A stretch of DNA of 64,000 nt from Thermoplasmata archaeon (GTDB taxonomy: Archaea; Thermoplasmatota; Thermoplasmata; Lutacidiplasmatales; UBA184): positions 1 to 64,000 of the forward strand of contig JAKASQ010000002.1 of assembly GCA_021828195.1 (NCBI GenBank), in the 5' to 3' direction. This document shows positions 51,369 to 59,902 of this stretch, piece by piece (the first letter of the stretch is position 1; the number at the start of each line of letters is the position of its first letter). The translations under genes were made by a program, and so were the position numbers. The notes under the pieces were generated by a model. The model was not told where the DNA came from and did not search any database. It worked only from the letters and a program-made list of their open reading frames with translations.

Positions 51369-52445
51369 ATGGGCGCCAACCCCTACGCGAGCTCCCACGG
51401 CCGCCTGCGGGCGGACTTCACGGCCTTCCTGCCGAAGGACCTCTTCGCCCGCATGCTCGCCGCGAAGGACGTCGGCGAGATCGTCAAGATGCTCGACGGC
51501 ACGGCGTACTCCTTCGATCTCAATCAGGTCCGGGCGACCCACCAGGGTATCGCGCTGATGGAGATTGCGGTGAACCGTACGTTCGTTCGGCGCAATCGGC
51601 ACGCCTTCGAGGCTACGCCGTTCTCCGGCCGACCCGTGGTGGGGGCGTATCTGCGGCGCTGGGACATCGAGAACATCAGTCTCATCCTTGCCTCCAAGGC
51701 GAAGGGCCGATCCATCGGCGACACCGAGCAGGAGCTCGTCTCGAGCCGGGACACGCCCGCCGGTCTCATCGCGGGTAAGCTCAGCCTGGACGACTTCCGC
51801 AACCTGCTCGCCCAGCCGAGCGTGGAGGCGATCGCGAACCAGCTCGTGAAGTTCGGTTACGGGGCCGCGCTGCTCCCGCTCGTGGAGGAGTACTCGCGCA
51901 GCCACGACATCTTCCCGCTCCTGCATGCGCTCACGGTCCAGTACTACCACGACGTCCTCGAGGCGGCGAAATTCTTCCAAGGCGACGAGTGGGTCGTGCG
52001 CCAGTTCCTCCAGAGCGAGATCGACGTGCGCAACGCGCTCCTCCTGCTGAAGGGCAAGGATGTCGGACTCTCGCTCGACCCGGTCATGACCCGGTTCATC
52101 GACGGGGGCACGATGGCCTCCTCCGCGACCGCCGACCCGTACGGGGCCCGCAACGTCCCCGAGCTCGTCGAGCGGCTCACCGCCCGCTTCCCCACCCTCG
52201 TCGAGGGGCTGCCCGAGTATGCCGATCACGCGAGCCTGACGGGCTTCGAGGCGGTGCTCCAACGCGAGCGCGCAGTCGCGGAGGCGAAGCGGATGCGGAC
52301 CTACCCCCTATCGCTCGCAGGCATCTTCACCTACCTACTGCTCTCCGAGCTCGAACGATCGGACCTTCGTCGAATCTCCTTCGGGAAGATCTACGGGGTG
52401 GCGGTGGAACGGATCCAACCGCTGCTCGTCTCCCCGCGCCTCTAA
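51369..52445 (+). CDS. atpC: A-type ATP synthase subunit C
   Basis: A 358-aa subunit C (V-type d homologue), the funnel that sits on the rotor ring and joins it to the central stalk. Family blocks include YASSHGRLRADFTAFLPKDL, YLRRWDIENISLILASKAKG and the C-terminal YPLSLAGIFTYLLLSELERSDLR with KIYGVAVERI. Last gene of the plus-strand operon; its stop lies 19 nt from the stop of convergent atpI. Confidence 0.92.
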   Translation: MGANPYASSHGRLRADFTAFLPKDLFARMLAAKDVGEIVKMLDGTAYSFDLNQVRATHQGIALMEIAVNRTFVRRNRHAFEATPFSGRPVVGAYLRRWDIENISLILASKAKGRSIGDTEQELVSSRDTPAGLIAGKLSLDDFRNLLAQPSVEAIANQLVKFGYGAALLPLVEEYSRSHDIFPLLHALTVQYYHDVLEAAKFFQGDEWVVRQFLQSEIDVRNALLLLKGKDVGLSLDPVMTRFIDGGTMASSATADPYGARNVPELVERLTARFPTLVEGLPEYADHASLTGFEAVLQRERAVAEAKRMRTYPLSLAGIFTYLLLSELERSDLRRISFGKIYGVAVERIQPLLVSPRL

Positions 52446-52464
52446 GGCGAGGGGGCACCCCGCC

Positions 52465-54498
52465 CTACGCGGGGACGGGAGGCGCCTCGGACGATGAGAT
52501 GAACGGCCCGCCGACCGGCGAGGTCCCGACCGCGCTCGCGGCCGTGGCTTCCGGAAGCGCCGACGTGGTGTGCGTCCGCTTCCCGCCGAACGGGCGGAAC
52601 GGTCGGCCGTTGCCCGTGTAGAACTTCGAGAAGTACTCCACGAAGATCAGACGCGCGCCCTGGATCCCGGGCTCGAAGACCCCGAGGATCACGTTGAACG
52701 ACTGGCCGATGAGGAGGACGAGCAGCCCGACGACGATGAGGAAGCTGCCGTGGTGGATGAGGTGGAAGCTGATGAAATTGATGACGCTCGCGAGGATGAC
52801 GCTCGCGAGCAAGATGCCCACGAGACGAGTGTAGGAGAGGATGTGGCTCACCACCTCGATGAGCCCCATGACGCCCGTCTGGATCCCCTCGCCCGCCACC
52901 ATGAGGACGAGACCGCCGATGACGGCCGAGAGATAGAGGATGAAGAGCGGGTGGGAGAACGTGTCGGTCTTGTAGATCACCGAGAGCCCGAGGAAGGCGA
53001 TCCCCCACGCGAACACGATCCCGCCGACCTTCGCGATGGTCCCGCGGATGCGGCGGTGGAAGTACTCCTTCAAGGCGCCGAAGAGGAAGCCGAGCGTCAC
53101 CATCCCGAGCCCGATGAACCCCGCGACGAGGAGCAAGAGGCCCACGTTCACGCCGGGCTGGATCGGTGCGACGTAGCCGAAGTACGTGTGCAGCGGCGTG
53201 AACCCGAAGAACTCGTCGAGCACGAGGCCAAGCGCGATCGCGATGGCGCATCCCGGGAGGAGCGCGTAGCCGAGCTGTTGCATTCCTTTCGGGCCCATGA
53301 TCATCTTGACGAAGTTGCGGCCCTTCTTCGGTAGGTGCTGGGCGCCGGGGAACCCCCGGATCATCCAGATCGAGACCCCGAGGATGACGAGCCCGTACCC
53401 AAAGTCACCGAGCATGAAGCCGAAGAAGATCGGGAAGACGATGGCGAAGACGAGCGTCGGGTCCCACTCGTCGGCCTGCGGGAGCGAGTAGAACCGGATG
53501 AAGAACTCGTAGCGCCGGATGCCCGGCGGGTTGTCCAAGAGGGTCGGCGCCTCCTCCTCAGTGGGAACGAGGTAGAAATGCGCGCGCTGACGGCTCGCGA
53601 GGTCCACGGCCGCCTCGAGGCGCCGCAGGTCGCGCTGGGGGGTCCAGCCCTCGATGGCGAAGGTGACGCGGCCCGCGCCGAGCTTGGTGTAGACCTCGAA
53701 GAGCCGGTTCTGGATGGAGAGTGCTTCCTCAAGGCCGGCGATCGTCGGGTACCACTGCGTCGAGAGGACGGTCAGCCGCGCGTGGATTTGCGCCCGGCGC
53801 TCGTCGATCGCGGCACGTCGCGCTTCGAGGCGGGTACGCTCTTCGACGACCGTACCCTGGAGGTGGGGGATCGGGGAGAGCTGGACCGCGCTCGTCGTGG
53901 CGACGCGCGAGACGATCTCGGCCTGATCGCGTGGAGCGAGCAGGAGGAACCGGCCCGGGATGTCCCCGGCGAAGAACATCGCCTCGGCCTCGGGCGGGAC
54001 CGCCGCGCGCAGCGCGTCGTACGTCTCGGGGTCGGTCTCCCCCAGGAAGATGAGGTAGCTCTTCGGGTCGAGGTAGGAGAGCGGAGCGTGGTAGAAGGAG
54101 AGCTTCCCAAGGAGATCGAGGGTTTCCCCGATCGAGCGGGTCTCGCTCTGGAGCTGGTCGTCCTCACGCTGGAGCGCGCCGACGATGTCATCGACCTCGG
54201 CCGTGGGCACGCTCTTCGCGGCGGCGAGCGTGGCGTCGAGGTCTTGGAAGGTCTGGACCGCCCCCACGGGGACGGGAGGAAGCGCGCTCTTGAGTCCCCG
54301 GAAGCGAAGCGCCTCGTCCCCCACGACCCGTTGGAGCTCATTGCCGCGTTCCGGGTCGAGGTACCGTAGGGTATCGGTGCTGACGGTCTCGACTTGGGTG
54401 ACCCCGAGGTCGTGGAGCGTAGTGAGGACGGCCTCGCGGTCCTCCTTCAGACCGACAATGCCGATCTTCTGCATCTTGACCGGCCGAAGAATCCCCAT
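52465..54498 (-). CDS. atpI: A-type ATP synthase subunit I (stator a)
   Basis: A 677-aa ion-channel subunit. The N-terminal half is soluble (MGILRPVKMQKIGIVGLKED; long helical hairpins around residues 60-270), and the C-terminal half has seven to eight helices starting PTLVFAIVFPIFFGFMLGDFGYG. The channel Arg region is in THILSYTRLVGILLASVIL-like sequence (SHILSYTRLVGILLASVI). It ends with a hydrophilic 40-residue tail. Last gene of the minus-strand operon; convergent with atpC. Confidence 0.93.
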   Translation of the reverse strand: MGILRPVKMQKIGIVGLKEDREAVLTTLHDLGVTQVETVSTDTLRYLDPERGNELQRVVGDEALRFRGLKSALPPVPVGAVQTFQDLDATLAAAKSVPTAEVDDIVGALQREDDQLQSETRSIGETLDLLGKLSFYHAPLSYLDPKSYLIFLGETDPETYDALRAAVPPEAEAMFFAGDIPGRFLLLAPRDQAEIVSRVATTSAVQLSPIPHLQGTVVEERTRLEARRAAIDERRAQIHARLTVLSTQWYPTIAGLEEALSIQNRLFEVYTKLGAGRVTFAIEGWTPQRDLRRLEAAVDLASRQRAHFYLVPTEEEAPTLLDNPPGIRRYEFFIRFYSLPQADEWDPTLVFAIVFPIFFGFMLGDFGYGLVILGVSIWMIRGFPGAQHLPKKGRNFVKMIMGPKGMQQLGYALLPGCAIAIALGLVLDEFFGFTPLHTYFGYVAPIQPGVNVGLLLLVAGFIGLGMVTLGFLFGALKEYFHRRIRGTIAKVGGIVFAWGIAFLGLSVIYKTDTFSHPLFILYLSAVIGGLVLMVAGEGIQTGVMGLIEVVSHILSYTRLVGILLASVILASVINFISFHLIHHGSFLIVVGLLVLLIGQSFNVILGVFEPGIQGARLIFVEYFSKFYTGNGRPFRPFGGKRTHTTSALPEATAASAVGTSPVGGPFISSSEAPPVPA

Positions 54499-54528
54499 CG
54501 AACCTCCCGCTCCGAATGCGAACCGGCG

Positions 54529-54882
54529 CTACTTTCCACGGAACGAGCCGAGCACCGCGTTCAGGATCTCCTCGGAGCGCTCGGCCGGTCCCTTGCCCGT
54601 ACCCACGCGGGCGGCCGCGGCAGCCCGCTCCCCGTCCGCCGCGATCCGCGCGGCCTCGCGGTCGGCGATGTCGCCGGCTTGCTTCAGGGCGAGCTCGCGG
54701 CTCTCCTCGGCGGAGGCGCGCTCGGCCTTCACGATCGCATCGGTTTCGGCGTTCAACCGGTCGAGCACGGCCCTGCGAGCGGTGGCGGCCGCGCGGACCT
54801 TAGCTTCCCACTCGAGCTCGGCCTCCTTGACCCGTTTCAAGTCGTCGAGAGAGCCCATCGTTCCATCGAGGTTCGCGTGCAT
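54529..54882 (-). CDS. atpH: A-type ATP synthase subunit H (peripheral stalk)
   Basis: A 117-aa, almost wholly helical, Ala/Glu/Arg-rich protein (LDDLKRVKEAELEWEAKVRA, SAEESRELALKQAGDIADRE), the expected coiled-coil partner of subunit E. Position directly upstream of atpI is as in other archaeal clusters. The ATG at 54882 follows a GGAGG site 12 nt upstream and lies 5 nt after the stop of a 46-aa membrane ORF; the longer open frame to 54969 would overlap that ORF and is not family-like. Confidence 0.85.
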   Translation of the reverse strand: MHANLDGTMGSLDDLKRVKEAELEWEAKVRAAATARRAVLDRLNAETDAIVKAERASAEESRELALKQAGDIADREAARIAADGERAAAAARVGTGKGPAERSEEILNAVLGSFRGK

Positions 54883-54887
54883 GAGTT

Positions 54888-55028
54888 CTAGCTTCCTCCA
54901 GTGATCTTCACGAGCAGGTAGAGAAAGAGCGCGAGCGCGCCGATCTTGATCGCGGCGGAGGCGAGCCACCAGCTGTGGAAGCGCCGCAGCGCGACCGTCG
55001 TGGCATCAGGCGCTGGCGACGACGACAC
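54888..55028 (-). CDS. 46-aa single-helix membrane protein in the ATP synthase operon
   Basis: A short minus-strand frame between atpD and atpH. It starts at GTG 55028, 6 nt after a strong GGGAGG site that lies inside the end of atpD, and ends with TAG at 54888-54890, 5 nt before the atpH ATG. The product begins MSSSPAPDATTVALRRFH, has one membrane helix (WWLASAAIKIGALALFLYLL) with a basic flank and ends VKITGGS. It overlaps atpD by 23 nt and fills the whole gap between the two ATPase genes, so the operon is gap-free if it is real. No known subunit matches. Function unknown; an accessory membrane subunit is possible. Confidence 0.6.
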   Translation of the reverse strand: MSSSPAPDATTVALRRFHSWWLASAAIKIGALALFLYLLVKITGGS

Positions 55029-55656
55029 TCGCTTCCTCCCGTTCCATCTTGCGCTTGACGGCCTTGAGCATGCTGAACGAGTCGCGTTCGAGCTCGTCGA
55101 AGCGGAACTTGATGTAGCGCACGGTCGCCTCGAGCCGCGGGATCAGCACGTTCTCGATCGCGCTCGCCCGGCGCTTGGTCTTCTCGATCTCGAGCAGGAG
55201 ACGCCGGAGCGCGTTCTCCTTCTCGGCGATGTCGAGCACGACCTGGTAGATGCCCTGGAAATGGCGGATCGACTCGTGCACGGAGGTCGGGAGGTCGAGG
55301 ATCGTCGCCGCGGTGACGGGGACGTACTCGCCGTGATCGACCTTCGGCGTGCGCACGCCCATGACGTTGCGCGTCGAGACCTCGACCGGGGTGAGGTCCG
55401 GAAGGAGCATGGAAATGTTTTCGAGTCGCGTCGGCCCCTCGCTCATCTCTGCCATGCGGATCGATTCGTAGCCGCGGGCGATCCGCTGCTGCAGATCGCC
55501 GCGGAGCTTCATCGCCTCGCGGGAGAGGTTGAAGAACTCCGCGATCAGGGCCGAACGCTTCAACTTGAGCAGATTGAGACCCTTCTTCGCGAGGAGGATC
55601 CGGCGGCGCGTCTGCAAGAGGACGAGCCGTGTCGGTCGGACGTTCTCGAGCACCAT
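55006..55656 (-). CDS. atpD: A-type ATP synthase subunit D (central stalk)
   Basis: A 216-aa rotor-shaft subunit. The N-terminal helix VRPTRLVLLQTRRRILLAKKGLNLLK and the C-terminal helix ALRRLLLEIEKTKRRASAIENV, ending LIPRLEATVRYIKFRFDELERD, form the antiparallel coiled coil that turns inside the A3B3 head. Starts 19 nt after atpB. Ends with a short Val/Ala tail overlapping the small membrane ORF. Confidence 0.93.
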   Translation of the reverse strand: MVLENVRPTRLVLLQTRRRILLAKKGLNLLKLKRSALIAEFFNLSREAMKLRGDLQQRIARGYESIRMAEMSEGPTRLENISMLLPDLTPVEVSTRNVMGVRTPKVDHGEYVPVTAATILDLPTSVHESIRHFQGIYQVVLDIAEKENALRRLLLEIEKTKRRASAIENVLIPRLEATVRYIKFRFDELERDSFSMLKAVKRKMEREEASVVVASA

Positions 55657-55675
55657 CTTCCCACCTCGGGCGACC

Positions 55676-57088
55676 CTACGTCGCCTTCTTCGGACGGTAC
55701 TTCTGGATGAACTCCGGCTTGATGCGCTTCAGTTCCGAATCGGGGAGCTCTCCGAGGATCTTCCAGCCGAGATCGAGGCTCTGGTCGATCGTCCGGTCCT
55801 CATCGGGGCGTTGGTTGACGAACTCCGACTCGAACTGGTCGGCGATCTTGAGGTAGATCCGGTCCACGGTACTGAGCGCTTCCTCTCCGACGATCGCCGA
55901 GAGTGCGCGTTGGTCCTTCCCTGTCGCGTAGGCCGCGAACAATTGGTCGGCGACCCCACGGTGGTCCTCGCGGGTGCGCTCCTTCCCGATCCCTTGGTTC
56001 ATGAGACGGGAGAGCGACGGCAGCACATCGATCGGGGGGTAGACGCCGCGGCGTTGGAGTTCCCGACTGACGTAGATCTGACCTTCCGTGATGTAGCCTG
56101 TGAGATCGGGGATCGGGTGCGTCACATCGTCCGCGGGCATCGTCAGGATCGGGAGCTGGGTGATCGAGCCCTTGCGGCCCTTGATCTTGCCGGCGCGTTC
56201 GTAGATCGTCGCGAGGTCGGTGTACATGTACCCCGGGTATCCCCGACGGCCCGGCACCTCTTCGCGCGCGCTCGCGATCTCACGAAGCGCTTCACAGTAG
56301 TTCGTCATGTCGGTGAGAACGACCAAGATGTGCATGTCGCGCTCGTAGGCGAGGAACTCGGCGGTGGTGAGCGCCATGCGCGGAGTGACGACGCGCTCCA
56401 TGGACGGATCGCTCGAAAGGTTCAGGAACACGACGGCCCGCTCGAGCGCCCCGGTCGATTCGAACTCGCGCAGGAAGTAGTTCGCTTCCTCGCTCGTGAT
56501 CCCCATCGCAGCGAAGACGATGGCGAAGCTCTCGTCGGAGCTCCGCAGTTTCGCCTGGCGCACGATCTGGGCCGCGATCTGGTTGTGCGGGAGACCGGCT
56601 CCGGAGAAGATCGGGAGCTTCTGCCCGCGCACCAGGGTGTTGTTGACGTCGATGCTCGAGATTCCCGTCTGGATGAACTCGCTCGGCTCCTCCCGCGAGT
56701 ACGGGTTCATCGCATTCCCGACGATCTCGAGCCGGGTTTCGCTGACGATCTTCGGGCCCCCGTCGCGCGGCTCTCCGAGGCCGTTGAAGACCCGGCCGAG
56801 CATCTCGTCCGATACGGCGAGTCGGGCGACCTCGCCCGTGAACTTGACGCTCGTCGCCTCGATGTTCATGCCCATCGTGGGCCCGAACACCTGGACGATG
56901 GCGAGCCCCTTGCGCGAGTCGAGCACCTGGCCCTGACGACGCTCCCCGTCGGGGAGCTGGATCTCGACGATCTCTCCGTAGGCGGCGTTGGCGACATCGC
57001 GCAGGAAGAGCAAGGGTCCCGCGACCCGTTCGACCGTGCGGTATTCGATCGGAACTCCGCTCCCCGGTGCGGCCTTTCCTTGCGCCAT
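55676..57088 (-). CDS. atpB: A-type ATP synthase subunit B
   Basis: A 470-aa non-catalytic nucleotide-binding subunit. It lacks a full Walker A (the matching loop is [21 protein letters not shown]), as expected for B, and has [53 protein letters not shown] and [21 protein letters not shown], all characteristic. Its start abuts the atpA stop (1 nt apart). Confidence 0.96.
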   Translation of the reverse strand: MAQGKAAPGSGVPIEYRTVERVAGPLLFLRDVANAAYGEIVEIQLPDGERRQGQVLDSRKGLAIVQVFGPTMGMNIEATSVKFTGEVARLAVSDEMLGRVFNGLGEPRDGGPKIVSETRLEIVGNAMNPYSREEPSEFIQTGISSIDVNNTLVRGQKLPIFSGAGLPHNQIAAQIVRQAKLRSSDESFAIVFAAMGITSEEANYFLREFESTGALERAVVFLNLSSDPSMERVVTPRMALTTAEFLAYERDMHILVVLTDMTNYCEALREIASAREEVPGRRGYPGYMYTDLATIYERAGKIKGRKGSITQLPILTMPADDVTHPIPDLTGYITEGQIYVSRELQRRGVYPPIDVLPSLSRLMNQGIGKERTREDHRGVADQLFAAYATGKDQRALSAIVGEEALSTVDRIYLKIADQFESEFVNQRPDEDRTIDQSLDLGWKILGELPDSELKRIKPEFIQKYRPKKAT

Positions 57089-58852
57089 CTAGGCTCCTCC
57101 CGCGCTCGCGACCAGGCCCTGGACCGTCTCGGTCATCTCCGTGTCGAGCGCCTCGAACTGGGTTGCGGCCTCCGCCTCAGGGATCCACTTCATCCGGGAA
57201 AGCTTGGTCCTCAGCGGCAGGCCCTGGAGCTGGGCGACCGTGACCCCGCGGGTGATCGCGTCCTGCTCGCGGTCCGCGAAGCCGAGGATCGCGCGGAGCA
57301 TGCGATACTGCTTGTTGATGGAGGTGTACGTGTCGACGTCGTCGAAGGCGCTCTGCTGCAGGTAATCCTCGCGCAGCATCCGCGCGATATCGAGGATGCC
57401 TTTCTCCCGCTCGGGCAGCGCGTCGACTCCGACCAGCTGTACGATCTCCTGGAGTTCGGACTCCTTCTGGAGCAGGGCGAGGGCGCGCTGACGCAGTCCG
57501 GCGAACTCCGGGGAGAGGTTGGCCTGGTACCACGGCTCCAGGTCACCGACGTAGAGCGAGTAGCTCTGCAGCCAGTTGATCGACGGGAAGTGCCGGCGCG
57601 ACGCGAGAGAGGCGTCGAGCGCCCAGAACACTCGCGTGACGCGCAACGTGTTTTGACTGACCGGCTCGGAGAAGTCCCCTCCGGGAGGCGACACGGCTCC
57701 GACGACGGTGACCGAGCCGGTTCGATTCTCTCGAGAGAGCGTGACGACTCGGCCCGCGCGCTCGTAGAACTCGGCGATGCGCCGACCGAGGTACGCCGGA
57801 TAACCCTCCTCACCCGGCATCTCTTCGAGGCGGCCGGAGATCTCACGCATGGCCTCCGCCCACCGGCTGGTCGAGTCGGCCATGAGCGCGACATCGTAGC
57901 CCATGTCCCGGTAGTACTCGGCGATGGTGATCCCCGTGTACACGCTCGCTTCGCGGGCCGCGACGGGCATGTTAGAGGTGTTGGCGATGAGGATCGTCCG
58001 CTCCATGAGCGGGCGTTTTGATTTCGGGTCGATGAGGTTCGGGAAGGTGGCGAGCACCTCCGTCATCTCGTTGCCGCGCTCCCCGCATCCGACATAGACG
58101 ACGATGTCCGAGTCCGCCCATCGGGCGAGTTGTTGCTGGATGACCGTCTTACCCGAACCGAACGGGCCGGGAACGCAGGCGCTACCTCCCTTTGCCACGG
58201 GGAAGAACGTATCGACGACCCGCTGGCCCGTCACGAGCGGGATCGAGGGCGGGAGCTTACGCGCGACGGGCCGCGGAACCCGCACGACCCAGCGCTGGGT
58301 GAGGCCGAGAGGCTGGCGGCCGCCCGCGGTCTCGAGCTCTCCGATCTTCTCCCGGATCGTGTAGCTCCCGCTCGCGAGCGAGACGATCTTGCCCTCCCCG
58401 CCGGGAGGGACCATGATCTTGTGCAGGATGAGCGGGGTCTCCTGGACGGTGCCCAACACCTCGCCCGGGCCCACCTCGGTCCCGACCTTCGCAATCGCCG
58501 TGAAGGCCCACTTCTTAGTCTCGTCGAGCGGAGGCGCGACGAATCCGCGCGTGATGAAATCCCCGAGGTTCTTCTGGAGCACCTCGAGCGGGCGTTGAAC
58601 TCCATCGTAGATGGACTGCAATAGGCCGGGGCCGAGCTCCACCGAGAGCGCTTGGCCCGTGTTCTCGACGGGATCGCCCGGCCGTACTCCGGTCGTATCC
58701 TCGTAGACCTGGACCGTAGCGGTACCGCCGACCAGGCGGATGATCTCCCCCACCAGACCGAGCGTTCCGACACGGACGACATCGAACATCTTCGCGCCCG
58801 CGAGCTCTTCGGCGATGACGACCGGTCCGGATACACGTGCTACGACTCCCAT
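57089..58852 (-). CDS. atpA: A-type ATP synthase catalytic subunit A
   Basis: The catalytic subunit, 587 aa. Features: MGVVARVSGPVVIAEEL at the start, the archaeal non-homologous bulge region, Walker A GPFGSGKTVIQQQ, and VYVGCGERGNEMTEVLATFP, MADSTSRWAEAMREISGRLEE and SPPGGDFSEPVSQNTLR. No intein, which some archaeal atpA genes carry. ATG at 58852 matches family starts; the open frame to 58990 overlaps atpF and is rejected. Preceded by atpF with 19 nt between. Confidence 0.97.
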   Translation of the reverse strand: MGVVARVSGPVVIAEELAGAKMFDVVRVGTLGLVGEIIRLVGGTATVQVYEDTTGVRPGDPVENTGQALSVELGPGLLQSIYDGVQRPLEVLQKNLGDFITRGFVAPPLDETKKWAFTAIAKVGTEVGPGEVLGTVQETPLILHKIMVPPGGEGKIVSLASGSYTIREKIGELETAGGRQPLGLTQRWVVRVPRPVARKLPPSIPLVTGQRVVDTFFPVAKGGSACVPGPFGSGKTVIQQQLARWADSDIVVYVGCGERGNEMTEVLATFPNLIDPKSKRPLMERTILIANTSNMPVAAREASVYTGITIAEYYRDMGYDVALMADSTSRWAEAMREISGRLEEMPGEEGYPAYLGRRIAEFYERAGRVVTLSRENRTGSVTVVGAVSPPGGDFSEPVSQNTLRVTRVFWALDASLASRRHFPSINWLQSYSLYVGDLEPWYQANLSPEFAGLRQRALALLQKESELQEIVQLVGVDALPEREKGILDIARMLREDYLQQSAFDDVDTYTSINKQYRMLRAILGFADREQDAITRGVTVAQLQGLPLRTKLSRMKWIPEAEAATQFEALDTEMTETVQGLVASAGGA

Positions 58853-58871
58853 CGATGCCTCCCAACCTTCG

Positions 58872-59210
58872 TTACGTTGGAACGGAAAGTGAAACGCCCA
58901 GGACGCGCTTCGCGAGCGCGTCGATCCCCTCGACATCGTACGCTCCGCTGGGCGTCGGCACGAAGACAACGAGTGGGCGGAGCGAGGCATCGGCGTGGGT
59001 GCGCTGGGCTTCCGTGAGCTGGAGGCGGATCGACTGGCTCGCGATGACGAGCCCGAACTCTCCGCTCCCCATCACGTGCTGGAACTCCTTTGCGGCGGTC
59101 GCTTCGGTGACCTCGATCACGTCTTTGAGGCCGACCAGGCGGAATCCGATAGCGAGCTCACGCTCGCCCAAGACGACGGTGCGCGCGCTTTCCTTCGTCG
59201 TTTCGGGCAC
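58872..59210 (-). CDS. atpF: A-type ATP synthase subunit F
   Basis: A 112-aa Rossmann-like stalk subunit: VVLGERELAIGFRLVGLKDV at the N-terminal half, FGLVIASQSIRLQL in the middle and a C-terminal helical part. First gene of the minus-strand F-A-B-D-(ORF)-H-I operon. A GTTAAATAGG element on the minus strand 22-32 nt upstream indicates a leaderless transcript starting at or next to the ATG. Confidence 0.88.
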   Translation of the reverse strand: MPETTKESARTVVLGERELAIGFRLVGLKDVIEVTEATAAKEFQHVMGSGEFGLVIASQSIRLQLTEAQRTHADASLRPLVVFVPTPSGAYDVEGIDALAKRVLGVSLSVPT

Positions 59211-59230
59211 AGCGCCTCGTTCTGGGAAGA

Positions 59231-59242
59231 GCCTATTTAACG
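59231..59242 (-). promoter_or_regulatory. TATA box of the atpFABDHI operon
   Basis: Minus-strand CGTTAAATAGGC centred about 26 nt from the atpF ATG at 59210, the standard distance for a leaderless archaeal mRNA. Confidence 0.6.
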
Positions 59243-59315
59243 CCTGCTCCGGCCGGTGAGCCGAAGGGTCCGGAAGGAGGGCTCGAACGCCGATGCGAAC
59301 ACGAGCCGGGGCGGC

Positions 59316-59594
59316 TCACTTGTAGATCGAATTGTGTACGTGGCCCTCGTCGTCGGTGATGATGATGCACTCGCCCTCGCACTCGAACAGGCACGCTTCG
59401 CAGACGATGCACTCCGGACCGTTTACGGCGACGGATTTTTCGCCCCGGTACTGGAACTTGGCCCCGATCGCGGCGTCATCGACCACGTCGGGGAACTGGT
59501 CCCGCGGTCTGAGCTCGAAGACGTTGACCGGGCAGACATCCCGGCAGTGCGCGCACCCCGTACACTTCTCGAGCTGGATCTCGACCTGAACCAT
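59316..59594 (-). CDS. 2x[4Fe-4S] ferredoxin
   Basis: A 92-aa ferredoxin with two cluster motifs: CTGCAHCRDVCPVNVF and CIVCEACLFECEGEC. The 25-residue insert between them (FELRPRDQFPDVV onward) is longer than in minimal bacterial ferredoxins and resembles dicluster archaeal ferredoxins. A low-potential electron carrier; partner oxidoreductases are not adjacent. Minus-strand CCGTAAATACG at about 59629-59639 may be the promoter. Confidence 0.92.
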   Translation of the reverse strand: MVQVEIQLEKCTGCAHCRDVCPVNVFELRPRDQFPDVVDDAAIGAKFQYRGEKSVAVNGPECIVCEACLFECEGECIIITDDEGHVHNSIYK

Positions 59595-59902
59595 TCCGGC
59601 GGCCTCGAGTCGAAACCACTAGGAGTGCGTATTTACGGTTTGGCCTGCTCGGCAGGTACCGGTCGAGGTTCCGACGCCCGGGATGGCCCTCGAGTCGGGC
59701 TGAACGGACTTAAGTCCTTACGACCCCCGGCGGCTTTGAATCAGAACCCCCCTGAAGGGCCGTCCTGAATCAAAACCTCCTCGGCGTGAATCGGAGCTCG
59801 CCGGTTCGCGCCACCTTTCAGCGTTCGGCCTAGGCAGAAAGTGGAAGGCACTTGTAGCCGGACCACTATCCGCCGCTTGTCCGATTCTCAGGAGGCGGTA
59901 GG
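59595..59902. other. 308-nt intergenic region between ferredoxin and the DNA methyltransferase
   Basis: No gene seen. It holds the ferredoxin promoter (59629-59639), a perfect 12-bp palindrome GGACTTAAGTCC at 59706-59717, and a direct repeat TGAATCARAACC at 59737-59748 and 59766-59777 (29 bp apart). A GGAGG site at about 59890-59895 serves the methyltransferase. These elements are candidates for controlling the methyltransferase-nuclease gene. Confidence 0.5.

Noticed and set aside
55529-58021. 830-aa plus-strand frame across atpB and atpA
   Set aside because: Antisense shadow of two highly conserved ATPase subunits; rich in Arg, Asp and Glu-His runs without domain pattern.
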